Assembly (NCBI GenBank): GCA_963576565.1
Contig: OY755038.1
Span: forward strand, 181,962,452-182,026,451
From: Aspidapion aeneum
Lineage: Eukaryota > Arthropoda > Insecta > Coleoptera > Brentidae
Length of the DNA stretch: 64,000 nt
Direction of reading: 5' to 3'
The translations under genes and the position numbers were made by a program. The notes under the pieces are model-generated. The model did not search any database and was not told the origin of the DNA. It saw nothing but the letters and a program-made list of their open reading frames with translations. How positions within the stretch are numbered: the stretch's first letter is position 1; every line of letters starts with the position of its first letter. Below are positions 1 to 10,689 of the stretch, piece after piece.

Positions 1-155
1 TAAAGCCCGCTGAAATTCTGGGCGAACGTTCCTACTAGTAGACAATTAACTAAATTTACCACCACCGTGCAATATGAAAGGCACCAAGAGCTGAAGCAGT
101 TTTTTGCTGTCAATTTTGTATAGATTAATATGCGCTATTTATTAGAATATATTAT

Positions 156-191
156 GTCACTGCATCCTGGAAGCCTTCGTGATGCAGTGAC
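156..191. repeat. short hairpin, element tip
   Basis: GTCACTGCATC at 156-166 is exactly complementary to GATGCAGTGAC at 181-191, giving an 11-bp stem. The same GTCACTGCATCCTG-type sequence recurs near 10387 and in weaker form near 13855, so it is probably the tip of a dispersed element rather than a unique regulatory site. The function is unknown. Confidence 0.45.
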
Positions 192-2040
192 CCTAGTATG
201 TAATTATATAATATTTTAAATCTGTCTTGTTTACAAACTTTTACTTTATTAGCTTTTTCTTTATAATAAAAGTTGATAATAGAAGTAATTTGTATTTTCA
301 AGATGAATAATCTCAAAATTTTTGGATGTTTGTGTTGTTTCAACCTACCCCATAGAAAGGGCATGATCAGTATCTAAAAATGTATATTTTTTCAACCTGG
401 CTCACTTTCTAGGTGATTTTCGTTTATTAAGTTATATTTTTTACAGAAAACCAGTACCCTAGTAGCACCGGACTTCCCAGAAATATACTTTTTAAATCCC
501 TTTAGTTCCCAACGCCCCATACCTAAAAAGTACGTTTTAAAAATGTTCAAAAAGGGACGATTAAAAAACGTCCATTTTGGACATTTTTAAAACACACTTT
601 TAGAGTCGTTCTAGTTACCCAATATTCCCGTACCTAAAAAGTACATGTTTAAAACCTACTAAAACGGACGTTTTTAAATCTCACAAAACTGGACGTTTTT
701 AAAGAATGATGTTTTAAAAAAGTGCAACTAAGGACGTTTTTAAAACGTACTTTCAAGGTCTTTCACATTTCTCCCACTAGCATCATAATCATTATCTACT
801 ATACATAAATGCATATATGCACTTGCACTCCAAAATTTTACTTAAAAAAATATTAAAATTAGATCATTCTTTAATTAATAATTTCATCATAAAGTATCAA
901 TAAACTCCAAAAGGACTTCACTAAAAACTTGATTACTAATTAGAAATTAATAACCGGTAAATATGTGTTTGTATTTTTATTCAAACCAGGATGCGTTGGT
1001 TGGTGGATGCATAGACAGGCTCACGCCATGCTTTACTGTAATCAAATTCGGTGCACCGTAGAAGTTATTTCGCATTCTAATTATGAAACATAGAAGGAGA
1101 TGACGACACGTCCCTATAGAATTTGACAGTACATATAATCTGGACCTTACTTCGATTTTGCTGCTGTGCACCTGCCACCTGCAACCACGGTTAGCGCTGG
1201 CTGTTAAAGCACCTCATGTGCACTTTAAATTAGTGAACTGAGCCAACTTGGCGTAATTGACTTAATTTCGACGATTTTATAGTTAAAATAATGGCGAATG
1301 TTTCTAATTCTGATAGCATTAGCGTGCAATATTTAATTTTAACCACAATGGGTGAGAATAGATTATCTGCCCTAACAATGTTATCCAGTGAGAAAAAATA
1401 ATTCAAGAAATTCCAAAATGTTCAATGAATTGGTTATTAAGAATTTATTTCAGAAAAGGACAGACGCCTTTAATTTTAATATAAAACGTGGTTGTGAAAT
1501 ATAAAAACTAGGGTATGATACATTTATTAATTATTTATAACAATATATAACTACTCTGCCAAATTAATTTTGTCGGTTTTAGTAACTAATGTGATCAGTC
1601 TTGGGGCAAAGTGGTCAAGGTTAAGTAACCAATTTGCTCCAAAAGGTATTTTCAAAAATCAGCTTTTTTAAGGAGAGCTATATTAAACGTAATGTATAGA
1701 GCTTCTCCATTAGTTTCTTGTACGATGCTGGTTCTGGTGTGTGAGTGACAGAGGGGGTCCTAAATTTTCAAAAAGAGAAGCAGCAATTTAGATTTTTTGA
1801 ACAAAAAAAAATTGCTCGGCGTTTATAATACACTAGAATCTGTCTTTTGTATTTGAAAAAAATAGGAAGAAAGAGGGCAGTTGTCCTCCCTGTCCCCCTC
1901 CTGAGACCACTATTGTTAGTCAACACCTATGTTAAGGAGTAAGAAAATATTAATCAAGTTATAAACCTCTACCTAGATCTGGATGGAATTAACGAACGAT
2001 TTCGATCAAAAAGATTAATCCGCCGTAAATACCGAACGCA
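192..2040. other. AT-rich non-coding DNA with short degenerate repeats
   Basis: No convincing gene was seen. Between about 530 and 760 a short motif, GGACGTTTTTAAA or its complement, recurs five or six times, probably a decayed tandem or foldback sequence. The small open frames on the minus strand (152-364 and 977-1171) have no coding look and no recognisable domain. The rest is unique AT-rich sequence with A and T runs. Confidence 0.4.
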
Positions 2041-2043
2041 TCT

Positions 2044-2246
2044 ACAGTGTCGAACACTATTAGGTTTAGGACCTATCAGAGGCCGGACTGGCATACGCAC
2101 ACACACACATATAGATAGACTCCACGACGATATTGCTAGGATAGGTCAAAATACACCCAAATAACACGTTGCCAGCGTTACAAAATTTTTTTTATTGGTA
2201 AAAAAAAAAGTTTTCTAGCGATTGCTGCGCGGGCTAGGAAGGTAAA
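2044..2246 (+). mobile_element. truncated copy of a (CA)n-bearing non-autonomous element
   Basis: This is a partial copy of the family seen at 5520-5945 and 60375-60830. The shared features, in order, are GTCGAACACTATT, a (CA)n run near 2098-2110, a block containing GATATTGCTAGGATAGG, and an end carrying CTAGC...GCTAGGAA, which can fold as a short hairpin. The left half is missing or too diverged to align. No protein is encoded. Confidence 0.6.
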
Positions 2247-2608
2247 AAAGCCTATCGTTACCTCACATCACAGCAACAAGAATTTGAAAAACAAAATTTT
2301 TAACGATAAAGTTAATATATTACGTGGCTTTTATGAAAGTACACTAAAAATTGATTATTTTGAAATGTCACACATGTTGCTGCGATCTCAGGCCTACGTA
2401 TAATTTCCACCTCTATTAAGCGCCTCTAGACAAATTTTTACATATTGGTTTAAAAACAAAATACATTTTTATAGGTCGAAAATAAATCCTGGACCAAAAA
2501 TATTCGCTTCGATTGCCTTCAACTTGAGATTGCTCAATTTCGGAAAAATATATAACGTTACCTATACCTTGAAAAGTTGAAACTTGTTTTGCACAATTTT
2601 CTATCAGA

Positions 2609-2788
2609 ATGGCTGCGCTACGTGAGTATGGACGTCAGGCAAAAGTATTGTTCGACAAATCACTTAAAACGACATTTCCGGAAAAATATTATATATTTTT
2701 CGCGAAACGAAAATATGTCGAGGAATTGAGTGCTGTCGATAAGCTGGTGGTGTATCCAATCGAGAGAAAATATTCCACTAATTTATAA
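2609..2788 (+). CDS. 59-residue unidentified small ORF
   Basis: The frame runs from an ATG in a reasonable context (CAGAATGG) to TAA and encodes 59 residues. The product starts MAALREYGRQ, is rich in Lys, Tyr and Glu, and holds a charged stretch reading FAKRKYVEELSAVDKL. It has mixed codon use and is less AT-rich than its flanks, which is why it stands out. I recognise no family, signal peptide or membrane segment. A GTGAGT follows the fourth codon, so the ATG could instead begin a tiny first exon. It could be a complete small protein, one exon of a larger gene, or a chance frame. No neighbour supports a role. Confidence 0.3.
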   Translation: MAALREYGRQAKVLFDKSLKTTFPEKYYIFFAKRKYVEELSAVDKLVVYPIERKYSTNL

Positions 2789-3640
2789 ATTTATTATTTT
2801 TAGTAAAAAATTTAATGTTGCCTCCTTTTGTATTAAACTAGTCGATTTATTCGCATAGGAACGCGGTCAAGGCCGTACCTAGTGTGGGTGGGGATGAAGG
2901 GGTATTAACAGGGGCCATATGGGAAAATGAAAAAAATCCCGGTGTGCCGGAGCCGTTCGCCTATTTTTTTCCCGGACCAGCTTACAGTTCCCCATCCAGC
3001 TCTGGGTATCAATCCCCCCCCCCCCGAAATAGTTGTTAAGTTGTATTAAAAAAGACTTCTTAGCAACACAAATTATATATATTTTAATTGAACTTTCTTA
3101 ATACCTCTCTGATTTTGTTTTTCTGGGTACTGGCCTTAACGCGGTAATATGGAAACTTCTAAACCCATTTATGATACACCATAGGCATGGTAGGCTCTAA
3201 AACATAACACAGACAAAAAAATTTTTTTCTGTGGTATGATTATGTATGTTTATTTTAGATTTTCGGGGTCGCTGAAACCAAATCCGGGGTCTGCTTCTCA
3301 AATTGAAACCTCAAACCTCCTCATTTATATTTTAAGTTTATGGAAAATTCTGACATAATGGCGTGAAACAGACCTGGAATTCAGTTACACAGACACTGAA
3401 AACATATAGTAAACTAACTTAGATCCACAAAAAAAAATCAAATTAATTACGTAAATACCTAATTTTATAGGCTTATTTCTCCTCTTAAGTTATCAAGTTT
3501 CTTAGACATGATATCTTTATGTTTTAATTTTTAGTTTAAGTGATTTAGAACTCTATCATACTTTTATTTTTGTTTTAGAAAAAAGTTGACTTTGCCCCAT
3601 TTTGCCCCACATGCTGTGTAAAATAAAAAATAAAAATAAA
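2789..3640. other. AT-rich sequence without recognisable genes
   Basis: Nothing gene-like was seen. There is a C9 run near 3018 and a stretch of ATA-rich sequence near 3630-3670. Several in-frame stops interrupt every frame. Confidence 0.4.
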
Positions 3641-3654
3641 ATATATATAATATT

Positions 3655-3990
3655 GTATATTGTATTTTTTTAACCACAACTACTCCAACGAAATTATAAA
3701 AATTAAATATTTCGATAAACGAAACCATCTTGGTTTTGCAAAAAGTTAATTAGACAAAACAATTTTGTAAGATACAGGGTGTTTCAGGACAATCGAAACA
3801 GACACGTTCATCACCTTATAAAAGAGAGACATTTCTTAAACGTATTGAAAATGTCAAAGGACCTTTACCTTTTATGCGGGGTTAAGCTAACCCCATTAAA
3901 TTTAAATAAGAAAACTGGATCGAGTGGAACCACTATACAAATGTCCAAGTGTCCAACCAGCTTTACAAAAACTATCGTTTTCCCAGTCTT
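3655..3990 (+). repeat. dispersed repeat, copy 1 of 2
   Basis: This stretch aligns by eye with 18450-18588 followed by 19148-19320. Shared blocks include AAAAAGTTAATTAGACAAAA, a GGGTGTTTC-like tip, and TGTCCAAGTGTCCAACC. The second copy is split by a 559-bp insertion, whereas this one is continuous. The 74-residue frame within it (3779-4003) is not conserved in the other copy and is probably not a gene. Confidence 0.6.
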
Positions 3991-4660
3991 TTTTTATAAA
4001 TAAGTTTTTGTAAAAACCACTTTTTAAAAAAGTAGGTATAATCTAAAAACTCATTTAGTTTTTTTTATCAGTTTTTGAAAAACTACTTATTGAAAAAGCA
4101 TTTTTTTTAAACTGTTTTTTTGCAAAATGTGGGTAGTCCAGACACCGGATGGAACGTCTTTGCTATCAATTGACCACGAATAGGTTTAACAAATTTTGAT
4201 CTCCCAACAAGAGAACAGGGGAGATCTGAATTAAGAAAAAATAAGTAAAGTAAGATTAAAATAAATATTCGAAAATTCTCGCGCCGAACTGTCTTCACGG
4301 CAGATCGGAGTGTGGTGAATTGTCCAAGCGTCGAATCGGCCCCCAATTGTCCCCTAACCAAGAAAACCATAGACACACCATCATTTTTGGACATATTGAT
4401 TGATGTATATAATAAAAAATATTGTGTGGTTTTTCTTCTTTCATAATTATTTGAAGGGGCTACCAAAAGTCAAATATTAAAAAAAAAAATTTCGATTAAG
4501 GTACAAGTGAAGTAATCATAAGTTGTGCCTGGACTGATTTTTAGGGGTCCGACTATAAATTTATTGCATCGAGAAAAACGTCAGTGGAAAATCTCACTTG
4601 ACGGCTTTTGGTATTTTCTTAAAAACCTAATATTAACCCGCTAAAAGCAGGGTTCCACTT
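3991..4660. other. non-coding stretch
   Basis: No gene was recognised. The 119-residue minus-strand frame at 4107-4466 has no known domain and an unremarkable composition. I regard it as chance. Confidence 0.35.
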
Positions 4661-4664
4661 GAAG

Positions 4665-4990
4665 TGACCCTGAACCATTTTTAGTGGTATTGAATGGGAA
4701 ACTCACTTATTATAAAAGATGAATGATTAAGATTTCACATTACTGGCCTCAAGTTTTGAAACAAGAAAAAATATGTCACAAGTTATTTTTTAGCCCGTTT
4801 AGTTTTGAAGCTACGAGGGAAAATTCAAAAATTCGGAATCCCAGAAATTCATTATTATGGCAGATATTTCAATTCTGTTAAAACTTCTTTACAGAAAGTT
4901 AATTCTATCGATAAAATGACGTTGTCAAATTTTTGGCCCGTCGCCGTCGAGTCAAATTCGAAATTTCACAAAAAAATTAAGAAAAAACCT
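4665..4990 (-). repeat. dispersed repeat, inverted relative to 14560-14875
   Basis: Blocks such as GGGAAACTCACTTATTATAAA, GATTTCACATTACTG and CAGATATTTCAATT occur here and, on the opposite strand, at 14560-14875. The two copies are about 10 kb apart and in opposite orientation. The AT-rich stretch 5990-6090 shares shorter pieces (GGGGGCAATTCTTTA). No coding capacity is visible. Confidence 0.6.
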
Positions 4991-5067
4991 TTTTTATAAC
5001 TAGGGGTTAATTGGGCAAAAAATAAAAAAATAAATGGATTTTAGTCCACGGTTAGAAAAACGTTAAA

Positions 5068-5509
5068 GGCAATGGACTGTATAAATTTTAATTGATGATA
5101 GCGCGAACAAACATAAATATTGATATGAATTACGAAATAATCAAAATGTCCATAGGTAAAATATTGTTGGCACACAACGGTAATCAGAGACAAATGCACT
5201 CACCTCTTTTGCAGCCAAATTCTCCACTTCCAAGGGGCCCCTGATGGATCTAATGATGTCACCACGTAGCTGAAGTGTTGAAGTTTCTAGTTCTATGCTT
5301 CAGTACACAAAAATCGAGCACTTTCAGGTGTAGATAGTTGAAATAGTTGGAGAACGAAATTAACACGCCTTTTTCTCTAGGCGATTGACAAGGATCTCCC
5401 TGGTTGTTGGTGCGCATGTCCAAATACGCGGAATGCGCTTTGTCCTTCATACAGTTGTGTGTTTTTAAAAATATATATAAACAACCGCGAAATTTAGCGG
5501 GAGCTAACA
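5068..5509 (-). mobile_element. solo LTR of the BEL/Pao element
   Basis: On the minus strand this sequence begins TGTTAGCTCCCGCTAAATTTCGCGG and follows the 440-bp LTRs at 37094-37533 and 43697-44136 along their whole length, ending in CAGTCCATTGC. It is more diverged from them than they are from each other. No gag or pol sequence lies on either side. That is the pattern left when two LTRs recombine and delete the interior. The 136-residue frame overlapping it (5259-5669) is only LTR read through. No target-site duplication is visible. Confidence 0.8.
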
Positions 5510-5519
5510 AATGGATCCA

Positions 5520-5945
5520 TGATGGATCTGATACCTTTCTAGCTAGCCTATTGGCACATTGAAGTAAAGCTATGATAATTAGCCTTAAAAACAGTTTTAT
5601 CAAAATATCTCGGAAACTAAAGCTTCTACGAGGTTTGATGCGATGCTTCGTTAAAAAGTTCCGTAGCATTAATGGATTTTGACCAAAATCTAATCAGCTC
5701 GTTGGAGTGTCGAACACTATTTTACCTGAAAATTTTATAAAAAATGGTTCAGCGGTTTAGGAGCTATCGTGTTACTGACATAAAACAATACACATACACA
5801 TACACACACACAGACAGATGTAATAACGATATTGCTAGGATAGGTCAAAATACACCCAAATAACACATTTTCGGCGTTCAAAATAAAAAAATTTCGTCGA
5901 AAACAATACTTTCTCTAGCCATTGCTATGCCAGCTAGGAAAGTAA
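5520..5945 (+). mobile_element. (CA)n-bearing non-autonomous element, full-length copy
   Basis: The left end reads CCTTTCTAGCTAGCC and the right end, read on the other strand, CTTTCCTAGCTGGC, so the tips are imperfect inverted repeats. Internal landmarks are TTAATGGATTTTGACC, TCGAACACTATTTTACC, a (CACATA)/(CA)n run at 5790-5815 and GATATTGCTAGGATAGGTC. Related copies lie at 2044-2246 and 60375-60830. There is no coding sequence. The layout of a microsatellite core with a hairpin-like end resembles Helitron-derived non-autonomous elements, but a short TIR element is also possible. Confidence 0.65.
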
Positions 5946-6532
5946 AAATCTAGGTCCGTATTTAACTTGTTAATTTTATTCTGAAATCTCGAATCCGACT
6001 TGAGGGGGGCAATTCTTTAAAATTTGAAATTATTTGAAACAATCTGAAAAAATTTGACGCCTCAAATTTTAGCCCTAAATCATGGCAACATCGTAAATTT
6101 CAGTTTTTTGTACAGCGTCAAAAACCGAAAAATGAGGAAAAATATAAACTAAAACCTACCTTTAAACTCGATTGCTGATAATTCAATATTTTTCCGGGAT
6201 TGTTGATGATGCACAGGTTCTTAAAAAATTGTATTTTTCTGGAAAAAAAAACAATAACAAAACCATGAGACGTTTTTCTTATTTCGTTAAAGTTGGATTC
6301 AAATAACACGAAAATGACATGCAAAGCGAACCAAACCGAATGGCTAAGTACAGCCGACCACAAAATCAAACGTAATATTATTTTAACGAAATCAAATGAA
6401 TTTTACTAAAGAAAACTATTAGGGTTGATAATTTTATGAAAAAAAAATAATTTTCGGATTTATTGCAACCCGTGGCCTAAAAAATAACCTTTGAATATAT
6501 AAATATCAAACTTGTTATTATTATTATCATAT
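5946..6532. other. AT-rich spacer
   Basis: No gene was seen. The 83-residue minus-strand frame at 6118-6369 is Phe/Ser-rich from A-runs and shows no domain. Confidence 0.35.
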
Positions 6533-7319
6533 AATTAAAAATAATGTTTGTCTAATATTTCTTATGATCAGGGATGAGAAGAGATTGAAAAAAAGTCTGC
6601 TAAACCCAGGTTATAAAGGTTAGGTTCAGGTCTGCTACAGGGTGACATTAAAATCTATTATAGATTTGTTTAGAAATTCTAGTTCTCTACTTAACAATAA
6701 AAAGTTGAAAATAGCCCAAAAAGTTAAACTATGTATTAACGGATTATTTCAAATTTAGGTTCAGGGGGTGAGTTACAGGGTGATATCAAAAATAGTTGTA
6801 CAATTTACATTGTTAAAAACAACTTTGTCAGGAGTTTTACTTAGCAAACAAGAGTTAAAAATACCTTAAAAAATCATATCACTAACTTATTTTATTACCT
6901 TTAGAGCCAGCAAGTGAGCTACTGGGTGATATCGAAATTACTAGTGTATTTTTCTAAAAATCACATTTTTAGAAAACAATGTTGTCAAGAGCTTTCGTTA
7001 TCAAAAAATGCTTAGGAACACGTTAAAAAATACTGACTGTATTATCTCTAGGTCCTTGGAGTAAGGTACAGGGTGAAATCAAAATTAGTAAAACACTTTT
7101 GTAAAAATCACAATTTTAAAAATCAACTTTATCAGGAGTCTTGGTGAGCAAAAAATAGTTAGGAATATGTAAACAAACCACACCATTCACTAACTGCGTT
7201 ACATTTAGGTCCAGTAGGTAAGATACTAGTAGTAAATTTTTTTATAAATCATATTTTTAAAAATAACTTTTGGCCTCACCTTACTGTTTACAAACCAAGA
7301 ACATATAAGTTAGGGTTTC

Positions 7320-7712
7320 TTGAGCGATCTATTAAAAGAATATTACGTTAATTACTTTTGCGCACAATTTTACTTTCTCGCATCATTTTTACTTTCCTCA
7401 CGATTTTTTTCCGCACGTCCAAATTGCAAGAACCTTCCCGTCCACAATCGTTTTCAAATGAAAACCCGTTCTCCTACACACAAGTTTCATTTTCAAGAAG
7501 TGCTGCTGTATCGATGCTACCAGAAGCACCGAATGAAGAATCCTGTAATGTGTTACAGCCTGTACAGACCAAGATACCTTCCTCCATTCACTAGTAGTAA
7601 TTCTAAGCAGCAAACTGATCAAGGCATTTCTGTAGTGGGCCAAACACCAACCAATCAAATTCCAATAAGAAACGACGTTATTCAAGATGTTGCGGCATCT
7701 GATGTATATTGA
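7320..7712 (+). pseudogene. possible gene fragment in the foldback core
   Basis: Two overlapping plus-strand frames (7320-7712, 130 residues; 7358-7594, 78 residues) cover a GC-richer patch. The 7358 frame reads well over its second half (Ser, Pro and Gln-rich) and stops at 7594. The other frame then continues with a hydrophilic stretch containing SVVGQTPTNQIPIRNDVIQD and stops at 7712. This pattern would fit one coding exon with a single frameshift near 7590. AATAAA-like sequences follow at about 7825. I recognise no family. It may be captured host sequence or chance. Confidence 0.2.
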
Positions 7713-7892
7713 AGCATGCAACAAACAGAAAGTGCACTTTCAATTTCAATATCTACCATCGTTAACTTTTTCGTTATTGTTAATTAAATGTTCTTTACAT
7801 AAAGTTTCTTTTTAATATATCATAATAAAAAAATTCTGTTTTATTATTTTTCCGTGCATAAAAAAATCAAGTAAAAATAAAAGTTAAAAAAA

Positions 7893-7948
7893 CGTACGGA
7901 AAAGTAACTTTTCAGCACTAGTGCTGAAAAATTTCTTTTCCGCACGAT
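7893..7948. repeat. imperfect palindrome
   Basis: The two halves meet at 7920/7921 in a perfect CAGCACTAGTGCTG core and extend outwards through AAAAGTAACTTTT and CGTACGG/CCGCACG. The half-site resembles the palindromes at 8195-8220 and 55093-55120. Confidence 0.6.
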
Positions 7949-8194
7949 TTTTGTTTTGTTAAAAATGAAGATATTTAGGACTCATTAAATGATTTATGTA
8001 ACTATTCTATCTTACGTATCATTTTCTAGCATTATTATAAAATCTTTGCGAATTAAAACATGTTTTTTGATAAAGAAGATGGACAAAAACACTCGTAGGA
8101 AAAACATTGTACCTAATTCTTGCGGAAACTATCTTTTCCATCCTTGACGGCTTGCCCGAACTCCGCTCCGCGTCGTTTGTGCAACTGCCGTCGC

Positions 8195-8220
8195 GTGCGG
8201 AAAAGTACCTCTTTCCGCAC
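8195..8220. repeat. short palindrome GTGCGGAAA...TTTCCGCAC
   Basis: GTGCGGAAA and TTTCCGCAC are inverted and separated by a few bases. They share their half-site with the palindromes at 7893 and 55093. Confidence 0.55.
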
Positions 8221-10156
8221 TTGTTAGGTAAATAACTATTGTACAAACAATTAAAAGCCTAAGCGATACAAAAAAATATTTATGTAAAAGATATTTAAAA
8301 TTTAAAGATAAAAGACCTTAAGTGGGTATGAAACTACTGCTTTTGTTGATTTGGAGTTTTCAGTAAAAATAGCTAAAGAAGTAAAGAAATATATCCCTTT
8401 ATCAGACAACCAAATAGCTATGTAGCGGTACACGTATTAACAGATTTTTTGAAAGAAATGCAAAATATTGAGTCGCTTCACTTTGGAAGAAGTCTATATA
8501 CAAGTAATTAAATAAAACTAAGAACGACGTACGGGACAAAAATATTTGTGTGCAGGTTGTTGTTTGTCAATGTAAATAAATGTAATATTTATTATGTGTA
8601 TTTGTACATTTTTATATTGAGCAAGCTTAATAATTATAAGGATTTGATTTGGCTCGGTTTGGTTATGTTAAATAGATAACTTGGGTGTCAAATTGTTGCC
8701 TAAAAAACATGCAAATTTGTGAAATAACAACGAAGACAGTTTTTTCCTGTAAATAAATGTGCAGATTTTTATATTTATCGTGTATGTTTGTAAATGTTTA
8801 CATTAGGCAAGCCTAGTGAAGGCTTTCGTTTTGTTACATTAAATATATATTTTAGGGCCAAGATTCTAAAATATCTTGTAAATTTGTTATATTGACCAAC
8901 TGGTTCGGTTTGATTCTATTAATTGTATATTTTGGATGAAAAATTTTTGTCAAATAAGCATGTAAATTTGTGAATTAACAACGAAGGCAGGCAGGTTTTT
9001 CTGTAAATAATTATTGTACATTTTTATATTGACCAACCTTATTTATATGGGTTTGGTTCAAACTAACTTGTGAATTTGTAAAAGAACAAGGAACCAAGAT
9101 GTTGTTAGGTAAATAAATCTAGGGATTTTTGGATTTCTTATGTGTATTTGTAAACTTTTGTTTTGACCAAGGTTAGTTAGGGGCTTAGGTTGATTTGGTT
9201 ATATTAACTAATAAGTTTTAATGTCAAAATATTATCATATTAACTTGTAAATTTGTCAAATAAATGGTAAAAGTTTTTCACGTAAATATATGTGAATATT
9301 TTTGGATTTATTTATTCATTTCACCCTGTAGCTCACCTCCCTTGTTTTTTAAAAACGTTATTTTTCAAAATCTTTACTGCTATTTAGATATCACTCTGCA
9401 GATTACCTATTGGAAGTAAATTAAATTTATTAAGTGGTATGATTGCTTAACGTGTTCCTAACTATTTTTTACTAACAAACGCTCCTGACAACGTTGTTTT
9501 TTAAAAACGTGATTTTTACGAAATTTTATTACTAATTTCGATATCACCCTGTACCTCACTTCCTGGACCTAACGGTGATACAGTCAGTTAATGGTATGAT
9601 TGTTTAACGTATTCCTAACTATACTTAGCTAACAAAAGCTCCGGACAACCTTGCTCTTTAAAAATGTGATTTTTAGAAAATTTACACACACTAATAATTT
9701 CTATATCACCATGTAGCTCAATTCCTGGACCTGAAGGTGATAAAATCTGATAATGGTATGATTGTGTAACGTGTTTCAAATAATTTTTTGCTAACGAAAG
9801 CTCTTGACAACATTGTTTTTTTAAAATCTGTTTTTTACGTTTACGTCCTGAATCTAAAAATAATACAATAAGTTCATGATACATTTTATAATGTATTTCT
9901 TACTCTTATTTGCTAACTAAAACTCCTGACAGAGTTGTTTTTTAAAAATGTGATTTTTATTAAGATTTACTACTATTTTCGATATCACCCTGTAACTCAC
10001 CTCCTGGACCAAAATTTGATCTAATCCGTAAATAGTAGTTTTTTGGGGCTATTTTCAACTTTTTATTGCTAAGTAGAAAATTAGAATTTTTTAACAAATC
10101 TATAATATTAGGCACACAAGAAATTTTACATAATTATACAAACATTATTTTTAATT

Positions 10157-10495
10157 AAACGAATTTATAGAAAGTTTGGGTCCGGTTCATTTTATTCATA
10201 TTATGAAATCTATTTTCAGGTCGGCTGTACGCAGTTGTTTGCCTATATGTGCGGCTCCCTCTAGGGAGCGTGTCGCAAACTTAAGTTTTCCTTGCACAAT
10301 GTGACCACGTGGTCGTGGCACCCCTGAAAAATTCCGTCTTCGACTTATTTTCGTCAGGTGGCGACTGTGGCGACTATTCTTAGGGTCACTGCATCCTGAA
10401 AGCCTGGCATCTCCCAACGAGCGGATAGTTCACAACTTGCATTCCATTTGCTATTGGTTGACATAGTCAGGCGGGACTTTTAAAATTAAAACTCT
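10157..10495. other. short GC-richer stretch, no gene recognised
   Basis: The stretch 10210-10430 is richer in G and C than its surroundings and contains a copy of the GTCACTGCATCCTG tip. The minus-strand 73-residue frame (10196-10417) is Arg-rich and has no known domain. It may be part of a dispersed element. Confidence 0.3.
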
Positions 10496-10496
10496 C

Positions 10497-10685
10497 CTGT
10501 CCTCGTTTTGGGAGGTTGAAATCGGTGTTAAACCAAACTGAAACAAAACCTAACCGTGGTCAATTGATGGGAAACGTATCCTAACCGGGGCGTGTCTGGA
10601 CAGGTTAGGATACGTTGTCGAATAATTTATCAGGGTTAGGTTAACACCGATTTCGACAAAAAAACAGGATAGGGAAGCTAATTAA
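10497..10685. mobile_element. short foldback MITE-like element
   Basis: The left end (GAGGTTGAAATCGGTGTTA) pairs with the right end (GGTTAACACCGATTTCGAC) and the inner parts GTATCCTAACC/GGTTAGGATAC also pair, so nearly the whole sequence can fold on itself. A related copy forms the centre of the foldback at 12705-12860. It has no coding capacity. Confidence 0.6.
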
Positions 10686-10689
10686 AAAA

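Larger units (their letters stand above)
6533..10156. mobile_element. large foldback element with tandem-repeat arms
   Basis: The outermost 19 bases at 6533-6551 are the exact reverse complement of 10138-10156. Inside, the left arm (to about 7290) holds four or five ~146-bp units, each carrying ACAGGGTGATATC-like and CACATTTTTA-like motifs. The right arm (about 9320-10100) holds the same units in reverse. The core (about 7290-9320) holds a small coding-like patch, short palindromes and an array of ~180-bp units between 8540 and 9300. Long inverted arms made of direct repeats are the hallmark of Foldback-type elements. No transposase is recognisable. The minus-strand frame at 9615-9884 is arm repeat, not a gene. 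Confidence 0.65.

Noticed and set aside
4107..4466. 119-residue minus-strand ORF
   Set aside because: No recognisable domain and no supporting context.
5259..5669. 136-residue minus-strand ORF
   Set aside because: Most of it lies in the solo LTR and the rest in the adjoining dispersed element.
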